NCBI RefSeq assembly: GCF_932526225.1
Contig: NC_064038.1
Coordinates: forward strand, 3,658,001-3,722,000
DNA length: 64,000 nucleotides
Origin: Nematostella vectensis
Taxonomy: Eukaryota; Cnidaria; Anthozoa; Actiniaria; Edwardsiidae
Reading direction: 5' to 3'
In this document: in pieces, positions 24,501 to 36,800 of the stretch
Layout of the letters: each line of letters starts with the position of its first letter
Numbering within the stretch: position 1 is the first letter of the stretch
Translations under genes and position numbers: made by a program
The notes under the pieces: generated by a model
Seen by the model: only the letters and a program-made list of their open reading frames with translations
Database searches by the model: none
What the model was told of the DNA's origin: nothing

Positions 24501-27500
24501 CTTCCTCAGTTCTTCCTTAAGGCACCTTCTTATACATGCTTTCAACAAATCATTAGCCTGCGTAGCAGCTCAAGGGAAAGGAAGGGGACGGGACGCACTC
24601 ACTTTTTTGCCCCTTCTCCCCTCTCCCTTGAGCCACTATGCAGACTACAAATCATGTCATCTGTATCTGTGTAATTCAGCATGCCAGTTGTGGGGAGGTA
24701 CAGCAGGTAAAATGTATTATTTATTATCTGCCCATAGTATTTTACCATAACAATATATGTACTGTACCTTTTTACAGCCCCATCAAACAATAAAAAAAAG
24801 TGAACTATAGCTTGGTGCTAAGGGGGACGTAAGGGTTTGTGATGATGCAGGTCGCCTTAAATCTGGCATGGTTTTTCAGTTTTTCATATTTTATTCTGTG
24901 GTATTGCCATTTCTCTAGACTGCACGGTTTACGGTTATTGACTTATTTTGACAGTTTTGCTGTTTTTGGTGTTTTTCTGTGCGGTTTCTATGCTTTTTTC
25001 TTTGTGGTTTTGTGATTTTCACGCCCCCCCTTTGGCCACCTCTGGTACTGCATATACTTACTTGCCAACTTCTAGTTCCGAAAGTTCCACAGTTGCACGT
25101 CCCATTGGATCATCATTTCCAACACGATCAAAGTCAAACACCTTCAGAACCATTGGCACTGTGATGTCCTCAATGGGAACACAAAACTTCTCATTCCATT
25201 GAGGGTTCAAGTTCTTTGAGATTGTGCGGCTTTTGTAAATTTGTCGGCCATCAGCCTTAAATTTGACATAAGGGTCACTAGTGCCTGGAAAATAAAATAA
25301 AATAAAAGGTTACCTTTATTGAAAGATATTTTTTCCATATTTTTTGTAATGTGTCAAGTTAGTTTAATTTAGTTTAATTTTATATACAGAATTTAGAAAA
25401 AATAATACACTTTTTATATTTCAGTTTATCTAACATTAAATCTATTTATGAGGTTTATTTAAAATTTATGTATTTTTAAGATCCTTTTAGAAACACATTT
25501 AGATAAGACTTTTTAAGAATTCATTTTAGAATGTTTTTGTGTTATTGCTAATTAAAACATGAAAAAGAAAGGACATTTAAACTGATGGCCAGTCTTCTTC
25601 ATACTACATTCTTTATCAATTATAATTTTATAAACTTTATATATTATAAATATTTTTTTTAATTTCATTTAATGGTATTTATTGAATTAAATTCCTATAT
25701 GTTTATGTTGATCAACATTTATTTTATTTATTGTATTTAATATCAAACCTGGTCGCTGGATGTTTTTGGTGTAGGGTCTATCATGTTCAAATTCCACATG
25801 GTAAGTATCTGTTTATAATGTTATAAAAGAACAGATGTTAGATGTTAATGTAATGGCATGGCATCAACATCACCAGCACTGGGTACATTCCTGTTGCTTT
25901 GTGGATTTTTTAATCTGATAATAGATGTCAATTAGCTAGTCGGGTTTAAAAAACAAAGACAATAGAATATCGCATTTAATTCCCAAATACTTTGTGGCTT
26001 TTCAATCAGATTTTAGTTAAAACGAATTTGCAATTCATATTTGAAAAAGACAGAAGCATTTCGCTTGTTTTTTTTTTTCAGGCATATCATTAACTCAACA
26101 TTTTATAATTTTGAAAAAGCCAGCCCCCAGTGTTGTGATGCCTCAACTACAATTAAAATATTTTTTATAACATTTATTTCATTTTAAAGTCCACATTTCA
26201 TTAATAGACTTATATTTTTATGATTTCATAAATAATTGTATATTTGGTTGCATCTTTATATTCATGACTTTTTAGTGTTCTAGACAAGTTTGTTTATAGT
26301 TTATTTGTACCTACCTATTTAATATCTGCAAGGTAAGCTTTAGGCAAAATTTAGTACACATTCAAATGAAACAACAAGTTTTTTTTTGTTATAATAGTAT
26401 TTATTTATCCATTTATTTATTTATTTATTCATTTATTTATTCATTTCCAACATTTTTAAATCAGAATTATTCAGAGAGAACAACCCTTGTAATTGCCCAG
26501 TTATGGCAGTCACTTAGATGCAATAATTTTTTTACTGCAGTCATCTTTAATGCTAAGATGAGTTAGCTCACTCAAATCTACAACCACTGTACTTCATTTC
26601 AAACTTCATGATTTGAAATGATAATTGAATGAATGATATGTGTGCCTGGAGTAAATGCAAATACTGTAGTTATCATTAAACATTCTTTAGAGACAAAATG
26701 TTTGCCATAATAAAAATGTCAAGTGGTATATTGATGGCAACTATCAAAAAAGCTCTAGGATTTACGTCTAAAACTCACACGGATAAAGTATTAGAAAAAC
26801 AGGAGTGAAATGCTCATAGATATCCAATGGTTACTAAGCAACACACAGTACCAGTAAGCACCTGCTAGGCTACCACCAGAATGATTGACGCATGTCAAAA
26901 TCAAGCCAATCATAGCACTGATAATGACTTCAACATATACCATTGCTGATGCAAGCTTGCAAGCTAGGCTTAAGGTATTTAGATAGAGTTATTATTAGCT
27001 CAACCTTTTCAATAAATTATCAGGGTATTTGGGTGTAACCTTGTTATTTGTAAATGTGACTTTTGAATTGGAATATGATTTACTAAAGTACTATGCCAGT
27101 TTAAAAAATATTTGACAACTTTAAAAATTTTTTAACAAAAGGAAAATTTTTAAGATTACATATAAAAAAGGTGGGGTTGTTTTGAAACAAACAAGGTTGT
27201 GTATAACTTCTTATTATGCAGATGATGTTCAAGAAACATGAAATTTCCGCTTTTGAAACATAAGTTTGGTAACATTTTCCTATATTTATATGCAATTTCT
27301 AAGAGCTGATAACTCTGTTATTGGTGTTTAAGTTTCCAGGCTATTTCCAGAGCTAATGGTCTGTGTTTGATGCATACTGTAACTAAACCACAACAACTTT
27401 GTGTTTACAAGCCACCTAAATGTGCAACAAGTTGCCCAATGCGGAAATCACGGGAGAATTAAAGAACATTTGAAGATAGGAATGCAAACGATTTAGGCTA

Positions 27501-28461
27501 TTTTTCTAGACATACACCTCAGTTAAAAGTTACAAAAAATAAACCAATTAAGTGTTATTTTTCAAATTTATCCGCGGTAAAGTTGCGGTTATGTTAAAAA
27601 AAGCGTGGATGCAGTCACTAACTTTTAATTATGATTAAGTGATTTTAAGATGCATCTCCCGTAACAACAAACAAGCAATTAATTCTCGAACACAATTACC
27701 GCGAAATGGCTTACCTGTTTTATCCCGGGCGGCCAAGTCCTTGCCCTCCTTTAGCTCGATATCGAGAGCAAAGAAGGCGCACTTTCCGGCCTTGGCAACT
27801 TCGCCAGCCTGTAGTACAAAACACGATACGTATTAATACACTCCAAGTTTGCATGAATCAATAACATATTGAGAAACCGGGAAAACCCAGCGAAAGTGGG
27901 ATTGTTTACAACATGCTATAACAACAACATAAGTGCATAACCGGCTCAAAATATAATCCGGCTCAAACAAACGACAAGGAAGATAAAGCATACTATTTCT
28001 AGACTAGTTAGGAGCATATGTTTGAATGGATAACGTATGTTACGTACCGTTGACCCGGGAGAAACGTCTGAAGCCATGCATTCAACAACCGTTCCTCCTT
28101 CACCTAAAGTTTGAGAGGATGATTGTAGAGTGCCTGGCTCGTCGGAGGCTGATTTAGCTAATTGAGAAAAATGCACACGATCAGTACTTCGTTGTGTGTC
28201 GCCGTTTGTGGATAATCTTGAGTTTACGAGATGGGGCATCGACTTGTATTTCCTACCCTTGTTACCCTTCTTTCTCTTCAGGCTTGAGAAGAAACTTCCC
28301 TTCTTCTTTGGAGAGTCGGTGTCTGAAATAAAATACAAAAATAATATCAAGCATAGGGCTAAACAACATGATAATAAATGGCGCTGAATTGAGAAATCTA
28401 TAGGATCTAAGGTAGTTTGAGTGGAATTTGAGCAAAAACCTCGGAGTTCTTCGTCCGACAT
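18526..28461 (-). CDS. MCTP: Multiple C2 and transmembrane domain protein, MCTP (15 exons)
   Basis: Exons on the minus strand: 28461-28440, 28322-28048, 27808-27715, 25284-25062, 24244-24003, 23364-23181, 23053-22889, 22593-22375, 22158-22056, 21488-21312, 20575-20456, 20142-19948, 19802-19696, 19129-18922 and 18585-18526. They sum to 798 codons with all phases compatible. C2A (about 100-205) has [10 protein letters not shown] and [13 protein letters not shown]2B (about 265-395) has [12 protein letters not shown] and [13 protein letters not shown]2C (about 415-510) has [11 protein letters not shown] and [13 protein letters not shown]. Two membrane segments follow (about 609-635 and 711-745), with an acidic [12 protein letters not shown] linker, and the conserved tail [17 protein letters not shown]. 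MCTPs are Ca2+-binding, ER- or vesicle-anchored proteins acting in membrane contact and synaptic release. The least certain part is exon 1 (22 bp): reading straight through to 28322 would instead insert a hydrophobic stretch that looks like intron. Confidence 0.93.
19130..19352 (-). repeat. 44-bp array duplicating the 3' splice site of MCTP exon 14
   Basis: The unit is about 44 bp, in 5 nearly identical copies (plus strand: GTGCTGTAGAGAAAGG, then TTTAAATGGTCAATTTCATGG). Read on the minus strand, each copy holds a pyrimidine tract and acceptor, CCTTTCTCTACAG|CAC. The real acceptor of exon 14 (CTCTGCAG|CACG) is the copy at the exon edge. Confidence 0.93.
20695..20990. repeat. About 93-bp tandem repeat, 3 copies, in MCTP intron 10
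   Basis: Three near-identical copies beginning AATCTTCAATATCTTGAGAT or GATCTTCAATATCTTGAG and running to TGGTAGAAAATGGTTA. Non-coding, and not linked to a splice site. Confidence 0.9.
21484..21606 (-). repeat. 31-bp array duplicating the 3' splice site of MCTP exon 10
   Basis: Plus-strand unit GTGATCTGCAGGATGAAGG plus AATACAACATAT, 31 bp, about 4 copies. On the minus strand each copy gives TTCATCCTGCAG|ATCAC, the same sequence as the exon 10 acceptor (CTGCAG|ATCACTCCC). The frame is open across the array on the minus strand, so an acceptor three units upstream would add 93 bp in frame. Confidence 0.92.
22700..22920 (-). repeat. About 47-bp array duplicating the 5' splice site of MCTP exon 7
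   Basis: Copies of CACGTGACTTACCTGCGCCC followed by TGGCACCTCCTTGCAATGATTG. On the minus strand each reads AAGGAGGTGCCAGGGCGCAG|GTAAGTCACGTG, the last coding bases of exon 7 plus its donor. There are three clear downstream copies and one more diverged; one copy has GGAAAGTC, which lacks a usable donor. Confidence 0.9.
25285..27714 (-). other. Large AT-rich intron 3 of MCTP
   Basis: The intron separates the two halves of C2A at the position just before TSDPY (phase 1). It contains long AT-rich stretches and a TTTATTTATTCATT-type simple repeat near 26400-26445. No exon or RNA gene was recognised. Confidence 0.7.
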
Positions 28462-30501
28462 CTTTCTTGCTTGAATCTCTTACTTGCAACTGAACTGTGC
28501 GCAGTGTGAGTGCGCAGTACTTCTAGCGTCAGTCGCGGGATTTGCGCTAGTCCGCTGGCCATATTTACAAAACAAACAGCTGACTGAACAGACAAAAATA
28601 CTCCCGGGCGCAAGTTGAAATTAAAACCTTTTGTCCCATGTAAAAATTGATAAATATTTACCCATTTTTCGGAAAATCCTATATCGTTTCCTTGTCCTAG
28701 GTTGATTGTAGTGATATTAATTGTGGAATAGTTTGAAATGCAGATTTACGTTTGGACGCTAACCAGCAGGTTCTTGGTTTGAATGCATGAATATTTTATT
28801 TGTACATTCACTCAGCTTAAAGCCCATCAGATCTTTTGGCCATTTTACTGGTGGGGAGACTGCGGGAATTTCCACGCAGATAATCATTCCCAAAATCATC
28901 AATTAAACGAGAGACGAGTAATGAATGAAATGCGTTTGCAATCGACTAATAATCGTTTAATATTCGCGGAGAAACCACTTTAAATTCAAAAGAGAAGATA
29001 AACAAGCTTTTGAAATTGTTAATTTTTTTTTCACACGTGCAAATAATATTTGTTCTCAAGGAAAAAAAGTCAATCAATATATTTTTCAAGAGTTTTCTAT
29101 TTAGACAGTTCCATCATTGAGCACTACAGTCAATAAAAAAAGTTATTCGTATTGCTGAGGCTTTTTCAATAGATCATGAATTTTTAAAAAGATTCTAAAT
29201 TTGTTTCTGCAAGAGTCTTATGGTAAAATTCGTGAAAGAATTTGCATAACCATATTAAACTCTTAAGAGTGTGTAGCGCATGTAGCGAGATACGATCCTC
29301 CTTTCTCATGAAAAACTCTCTTTTCACCAAATACTATTAAGTCTGCCAATACCACAAGGTTTTTTAATTTATCAATCCTATAGAACCTGTAAATATCCGC
29401 TTTCCACCGGGGAAAAGTTAACAGATGTATTTTCTATTCTAGTCGAGTATAATAATTTACTCTTACCTCTTTCCCTTTGATTCGTGAGCAATGAGACTCA
29501 TTAGACTGTTAGCTTGACCCAATCAACAGTGGGTTCAACGCTAAATGAATCGCGCAGTTAAAACGCTATCATCACACTAAGTTAAGATTTAATTTCAGAT
29601 AAAGATGAGCCAATAGAGGTGTTTTATTTGACGGAGGGGTAGACAAAAAGTATATATTTTTAAAAAGAATATAAGATGTTTGTAGGGAGAGTTAAGAAGA
29701 ACTGGCGCCCAAAATTTGTGATCTCTTAGGCTGTGCTAATAGCTTGAGTAGAGGAGCATTCAGCCCAAAAATTCCTATAGAAATCTCACATACCAGCCTG
29801 TCTACCACATCATTATATAAATGACATTTTATTAAGGCAGCCAGGATAATTATATGACCGAGAGTAAAGTCAACACTACACCATGAGGGCTTGCAATAGA
29901 AGGAGAGCTTTTCATTAGAATGAACTTGAGTGACAATTGATTAAAATCAGTTCTAAGATGATGTTTATTCGTCAAAACGAGGTAGAAACCAGAAGACAGA
30001 CTACATAATCGTAATAAAAGACGAAAACGTGTTTTAATTAGACATCTTCCACCACACGCCTGCGCTGGAGTCTGTTATAATTTTCAGACATGCGCGCATG
30101 ATATGGCGACAGAAAATAGGGGACTAGAAGCAATCTTCCCAGTATGCTTTGCGTTCCTAAATTCCAAAAACATATATGACGAGTATGAACTAAAAATATA
30201 TGGTGTGCATTTATTCTCATGACATAAAGAACAGAATTGTATTTTTAAAGGACTGTGCTTTTAGGGTGTGTTCTTTTTCCATATATAAAGCTCGCTTGCT
30301 TAATTGTAAAAGAAATAACAAAAAAAATGCTGGCAAAAAATGCTGGCAAAAAATGTGTTACTAGATCTGGGCTGCAGTAGGACGCGCGTTTTGTTCCTGT
30401 GGTAACGAGGCGTGAATAATTAACTTATTTCAAAGTGTGAGGGAAAGGCGAAGGCGTGCAATCATGCAGCAATAACAGATATAAGCTACCAAGACATCAG
30501 C
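28462..30501. promoter_or_regulatory. Divergent intergenic region between MCTP and laminin alpha
   Basis: MCTP (leftward) and the laminin gene (rightward) start head to head about 2 kb apart, so this stretch should hold both promoters. A TATA-like ATATATAAAG is at 30281-30290. Short open frames inside (for example 28783-28983) have no support. I see no other recognisable site. Confidence 0.5.
30281..30290 (+). promoter_or_regulatory. TATA-like box upstream of laminin alpha
   Basis: ATATATAAAG lies about 210 bp before the laminin start codon at 30502. The distance would allow a 5' untranslated region of about 180 bases if it works as a TATA box. No initiator was identified. Confidence 0.4.
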
Positions 30502-33500
30502 ATGAGTACAGGATTTCTACTCTTCGCGACCCTAATCTCGATTATCGAGTCAACTCAATCACAGCAAAATATTGCACTGCGCAGACACGTCGAGGCGAAT
30601 ACGACATGTGGGGACCCCGCCGAAGAGTACTTCACCATCCAAGAAGCCATGAAGATTATGGCTGGAGGAACAAAACGCAGCATCCAAGTGTGCAATGCGA
30701 GTGACCCCAACAATGCTCACCCCCCTGGCAACTTAGTAGACGGATCGCTAGCTTCCTTTTGGCAATCCAGGAAGGTTATACCTCAGGCCTTTATTAGTAT
30801 AGATTTACTCAAGGTAAGACATTATATTTTTCTTCTCTATATAAATAACAGGTGGCCTAGCCACTGAGGCGTTTTAATCATACCTGTTTTTCCTGTTTTA
30901 GGTGATGTGTTTGTATCAAAAAAGATTTAAGAGATACACCAATTGATTTTTAGAACTAATGTTAACATTTGTAACTTTGATAATTTGCACAAACAAGCGC
31001 TCAACTCAATAAAATATTTTTAGTGCCTTAGACTTAAGAACCACCTAGCATGGGAACAGGTATTTTAGACTTATAAAGACAAAATATGTCATAAACAAAG
31101 AGTTTCATTCTTCTGTCGACTTCTGCAAGATAAATATAATATAAAGAATGTGGCTTTGTAAGCAGGTTATCAGGATAGGTACTCAAAACCAAATACAAAA
31201 TAATGACAAGGATGATATACTTTTGTGTGTGTTTGATGGTGGTGGAATAGTGAACGCAAGAGCCAATGCCTGAAAACAAGAGCCAATATTTGTAATTTAT
31301 CTACCCGTTTCACCATTGCAAGGGCTTTTATATACAATCCATGACAATAGTAGCTGAGACTTTTTGACAGCTTGCAAAAAAATACCACATATAATTCTCC
31401 TGTGAAAAAGGTTATTCCCTCCCCCCCCCCCCCCCCCCCCTCCTCGAATCAATGTTGGCTGGGTGCTTTGAAACAAAATTGATCTGGGGTGGGGTTGGAT
31501 CATCAAGACGCTCATAACGATGTTTATGTTGGTAACAACATATTTTCTTGAATTTAATTAAAATTACTAACATTCCCATGTTCAATTCCACCAAGGGCTT
31601 CTTTGCACACAGTATTGTGCTGAGGTTCGGTGACCACAAGCGTCCGGGCGTCATCCAGATCAGCAAGTCCACGGATCGCGGCGCCAGCTTCTTCCCCTGG
31701 TACTACCTGGTCTCTCAGAGTCAGCAGTGCAGAAGTGTGTTCAACGTCGAGTTCTTCACCCGTCTGAGGAACATCGACCGCGTGGACCGTGTCTTGTGTC
31801 AGGATTACATTACCTATCCGGCATTACCTTACAACGAAAACGTGAGAACTGTTTAATATGATAACATTACCTATCCGGCATTACTTAAATTATTACCTTA
31901 TAACGAAAACGTGAGAACTGTTTAATATGATAACATTACCTATCCGGCGTTGCCTAACGAAAACGTGAGAACTGTTTGATATGATAACATTACCTATCCG
32001 GCGTTGCCTAACGAAAACGTGAGAACTGTTTGATATGATAACATAACTATCCGGCATTACCTTACAACGAAAACGTGAGAACTGTTTAATATGATAACAT
32101 TACCTATCCGGCATTACCTTACAACGAAAACGTGAGAACTGTTTGATATGATAACATTAACTATCCGGCATTGCCTTACAACGAAAACATTGGTGAGGGG
32201 ACGAACGTTTCTCCAGTGCCCCCTTCCCTCCTTACGGCCCTGATACAACTTAATCACATTTTAAGCTACAAGAGACGTAGATGTACTTAAGGTCACGGAC
32301 ATAAGTATAAGTCATCGTATTAATTACTGCCACACAATTAATCACACATGAGTCATGTTGTTGAGTCTTAGCCAAGTGTGAAAGTTTGACTTGTTGTGAT
32401 AACTTCCGTTGCCATCCATCAACAATAGCTCGCATCATTCTACAACAATGACGACGATGTCTAAGTGCATCGGCAAGGATATTTATGAATCATTCATTTT
32501 TCATTAAAAATTCCCAGATTACCGTAAATCTGAATGGCCAACTACGAGACGGAGGGAAACCGGACAGCCCATCAGACGATCTCCTGGTAAGATATTTATC
32601 CGTCTCGTGGTAAGATCCTTATACGTCTCCTGGTAAAATATTTATTCATTTCCTGGTGAGATACTTATCTGTCTCCTGGTAAGATATTTATCCGTCTTCT
32701 GGTAGGATCCTTATCCTTCTCCTGGTAAGATATTTATCCGTCTCCTGGTGAGATATTTATCCTTCTTCTGGTAAGATATTTATCCGTCTTCTGGTAAGAT
32801 ACTTATCCGTCTCCTGTTAGGATCCTTCTCCTTCTCCTAGTAAGATATTTATCCGTCTTCTTGTAAGATACTTATCCGTCTCCTGGTAAGATACTTATCC
32901 GTCTCCTGGTAGGATCCTTATCCTTCTCCTAGTACGATACTTATCCGTCTTCTGGTAAGATACTCATCCGTCTCCTGGTAGGATCATTATCCGTCCCCTG
33001 GTATGATACTTATCCATCTCCTGGTATTATACTTATCCGTCTCCTGGTATGATACTTATCCGTCTCCTGGTATGATACTTATCCGTCTCCTGGTATGATA
33101 TTTATCCGTCTCCTGGTATGATACTTATCCGTCTCCTGGTATGATATTTATCCGTCTCCTGGTATGATACTTATCCGTCTCCTGGTATGATACTTATCCG
33201 TCTCCTGGTATGATATCTATCCGTCTCCTGGAATGATACTTATCCGTCTCCTGGTATGATATTTATCCGTCTCCTGGTATGATACTTATCCGTCTCCTGG
33301 TATGATACTTATCCGTCTCCTGGTATGATACTTATCCGTCTCCTGGTATGATATTTATCCGTCTCCTGGTATGATAATTATCCGTCTCCTGGTGAGATAT
33401 TTATCCGTCTTCTGGTAAGATACTTATCCGTCTCCTGGCAGGACTTATCCGTCTCCTGGTAAGATACTTATCCGCCTCCTGGTAAGATACTTATCCGTCT

Positions 33501-33820
33501 CCTGGTATGATACTTATCCGTTTTCTGGTAAGATACTTATCCGTCTCCTGGTAAGATACTTATCCGTCTTCTGGTAAGATATTTATCCGTCTCCTGGTGA
33601 GATATTTATCCGTCTCCTGGTGAGATATTTATCCGTCTTCTGGTAAGATACTCATCCGTCTCCTGGTATGATACTCATCCGTCTCCTGTAAATTACAAGC
33701 GTGATATGTTGTGTTCAATCATCAAGTGTATTTGTTCTGCAGTCCTGGATGAACGTGAGCAAAGTGCAGTTCAAGTTTGATGAGATGTACATCGCTCTTG
33801 ACCCCTGGACGGACCGGGTG
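30502..33820 (+). CDS. LAMA: Laminin alpha part 1: signal peptide and LN domain (exons 1-4)
   Basis: Exons 30502-30813, 31596-31841, 32518-32586 and 33743-33820, all phase 0, residues 1-235. After the signal peptide the LN domain shows [12 protein letters not shown], then [17 protein letters not shown] (the family's HP..aiDG..WWQS region with Phe-Trp in place of Trp-Trp), [17 protein letters not shown] and [16 protein letters not shown] domains drive laminin network polymerisation. The acceptor of exon 2 has a weak pyrimidine tract, so its exact start (31596) is less sure than the rest. The exon 2 and exon 3 donors are both seeds of tandem arrays. Confidence 0.88.
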
Positions 33821-36800
33821 GTGAGTATACCCTCGATGCCATGATGACATTGCCCTCGTTACCACCCTTTACAGAAACACAAACAGCCCTAAGTAGCATG
33901 CCACCCGTCACTAAAACAGCCCTCGACAATATGCCCACCCTTTTTTAAACACAAATACATAGACTTTATAACATGGCCACTCTTTACCTAAAAGAGCCCT
34001 CAATAGAATGCCTACCCATCAATAAGAATAGGCCTAAGTAATACAATGTGGTTTGCAATTTTTAATATACATGGTAAAATTACTATATTCTGATTGGCTG
34101 AGAGCAGCGCATTTTTCAGGTAATTTAGTGCAGGAAAAAAGTTAATCGAAACCATATATTACCTACTGTAAATGACCTAATAAACGCCCGGGGCGTTTAT
34201 TAAATTTCGATGGTCCGAGGGGGGCGTTCATTAGATAAGAGGCGTTTGTTAGAAAGGGACGTTCTTTACAAACTGAAATAATAACAAATCCAACAGGCCT
34301 GTAGCCAGAATCAAAATTTTACCGAAGCAAAGTTAGCCACTGGATGATAAATCCAACAAAAGCAGGTGTTTTATCTCATACTTTTCAATTGTGAAACACT
34401 AAACATCAAAATTTTACCATTGGGCAGGGCCGTAGCCTCATGCTGGCTACGGCCCTGCCCAATGGCAGTGGGGTTCTAGTCTCAGCCAGGATCATTTTAA
34501 ATTATAGCCTGCGTAGCAAGCGTTTACCGTGCGACAAATGCAATGATTTATTCCTGGATGCTAGACTGCGAGGACCGAACAAAAGAAAATCGCAGAAATC
34601 CTAAGCAATGAGATCAGGAACGTTAGAGAGCGGTACCCTCATTTTGAACTTGACAATGAACAAGACGCTACTCGCTTACCAGTGTTGATTAAGAAAGATG
34701 GCAATTAAATTAACATTTATATTTCCGAAATTCCTATGTCGTTTGTTTTTTAAGCTGGCAGGTAAGGGAGCGGGGGAGGGGGGGGGGGATACGTGTAATA
34801 GAGTTGGGTGGGGGTGTTTATTAGAGAGGGGCGTTCATTGCAAATTTGTAAGCTTAGGAGGGCGTTCATTAGATCAGAGGCGATCTTTAGATAGGGGCGT
34901 TTATGAGGTCATTTACGGTATACATAATTGAGAACGAAGGGGTTTGTTAATCTAGTCAGCATACCAAAATTCCTAGAAAATTCTTTAAGAATTCCAGAAT
35001 CCCAAAATATAGCGACCATCATGTCCTTTGGATCTTGGATTCTGTTGTTATTCATCAAGAACATACCTCCGTCAACGCTGTTTCCAACTATTAAATTTAT
35101 GGTACTCATGAAACAATCCCGTATTATAAAAATCTCTTCATCAGTTAACCTTATGTTTCTGTTACAGAATCATTACACAGTGCGCGAAATCGAGGTTCTT
35201 GGCTACTGCGATTGCCATGGTCACGCCGACGGAAGCCAGTGCCCTCTGAACGATACAACCAATCAGAGGGAATGTCAATGTTCAGGAAACACGTGCGGCG
35301 CATCCTGCGATATGTGCTGTCCACTGTACAATCAAATATTGTGGACCGCTGGCTCAACAGCGCCATGGATAAATGACGAGAGCTCGAAGTGTGAACGTTA
35401 GTACAATGTTGCATGCTGGGAATCAGACATTCTACAGCTTGATGTTGTTTTTTTCTCTCTTTTTAAATAGCTTGTAATTGTCATAACCATTCTGAGAAAT
35501 GCGTGTACAACCAGACCGTGAGTGACTTGGGACTGAGTATGGATATAAATGGAAACAGAAGGGGTGGTGGCGTATGCCAAGACTGCAAGGTATGATGGGA
35601 AGTGTTTTATAATAGGCGTCACCAGCTGTTCCCCCTAATCCGAATAACAAATGATTGCGAACAGTAGAAACATTTGCAAGTGCAGTGGTACCTAACGGGC
35701 GGACACAAGGAGACAAGTGGCCGCTTAATAGAGAAGAGCATGTAGAAAAAAACATGCCCAGGGCAATGTATCATAAACCTGACTTGGCTTACCAAACTGA
35801 GGTGATACCCAGGCGCGTACACAAGGAGGGGGGGGGGGTTGCGAAGGGTGCACGCGCACCCACCCTTGGCGGCCAAAAAAGGGGTCATTTCTTTATTTAT
35901 GAATCTCAAATACCATGCATTTCTATATGATTCCTATGATTTCGCACCCCCCCCCCCCTCAGCCAATCCTGGGTACCCGCCTGATTCCTATACATATGTA
36001 AAAGACAACTGTAATGACAGCTGTAATATTCCCCTCTGCATTAATAAGATGGCTTTCGACTTCTTTCTTATCGTATCTTTGACCTTTCCTTGGCAGGATA
36101 ACACGCGTGGCGTGAACTGTGAGATGTGTGACGTGTTATTCTACAGACCTTCAAATAAAAGTCTCACAAGCAAGGACGCCTGCCAAGGTCATTCCCTACT
36201 TTAAGGGCCCTTGTCAGCCAAACCTTTGTTATTAAAGAGCCAGTTGTCAGCCACACCTTTGTTATTAAAGAGCCAGTTGTCAGCCAAACCTTTGTTATTA
36301 AAGAGCCCCTTGTCAGCCAAACCTTTGTTGTTGTTTTCATTTAGTATTGGAAGGCACATAATTAGTCTCGTTTAATACTTTATATACCAATTTCAATCGA
36401 GAACATCGCTTTGCCTTCCCCAAATCAGCCGATGGAAATGGATGTTTTTCACACTTGGTACTTTGCTAGGATGACAACATGGCAGCCGACATTGCTCGAT
36501 ACACTCAAAACACAAATATCGAGAAGCGACAGTACGTGCTTAGTTCATCACTTACCATGAACACGTTGGTAAATGTGTCAATGTTTTCTGTGTTCTTAGC
36601 GTGCTTGTGTGACGCAAGGGGAGCGAAAAACGTGACAGGAGTCACGTTCTTGGATTGCGTGACAGACGTCAATGAGACGGCATTATTTCCTGGAAAGGTA
36701 TTCGAAACATGAATGAAAATCTAAGTACTGTAAGACCACGTCTTGACACACGTTTCTATAATTACTAGGCACCAGGCGACTGCTTCTGCAAGTCTCACGT

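Larger units (their letters stand above)
33821..35167 (+). other. Laminin intron 4 with nested repeat elements
   Basis: A 1.3-kb intron between the LN-encoding exon 4 and the first LE exon. It carries the inverted-repeat element at 34164-34920, with a perfect hairpin inside it. Confidence 0.7.

Noticed and set aside
28323-28439. Hydrophobic N-terminal segment of MCTP if read without an intron
   Set aside because: The segment ends in a pyrimidine-rich TTTATTTCAG acceptor, and a phase-compatible donor CGAG|GTTTTT follows the first 22 coding bases. Other MCTPs start with a soluble N-terminus.
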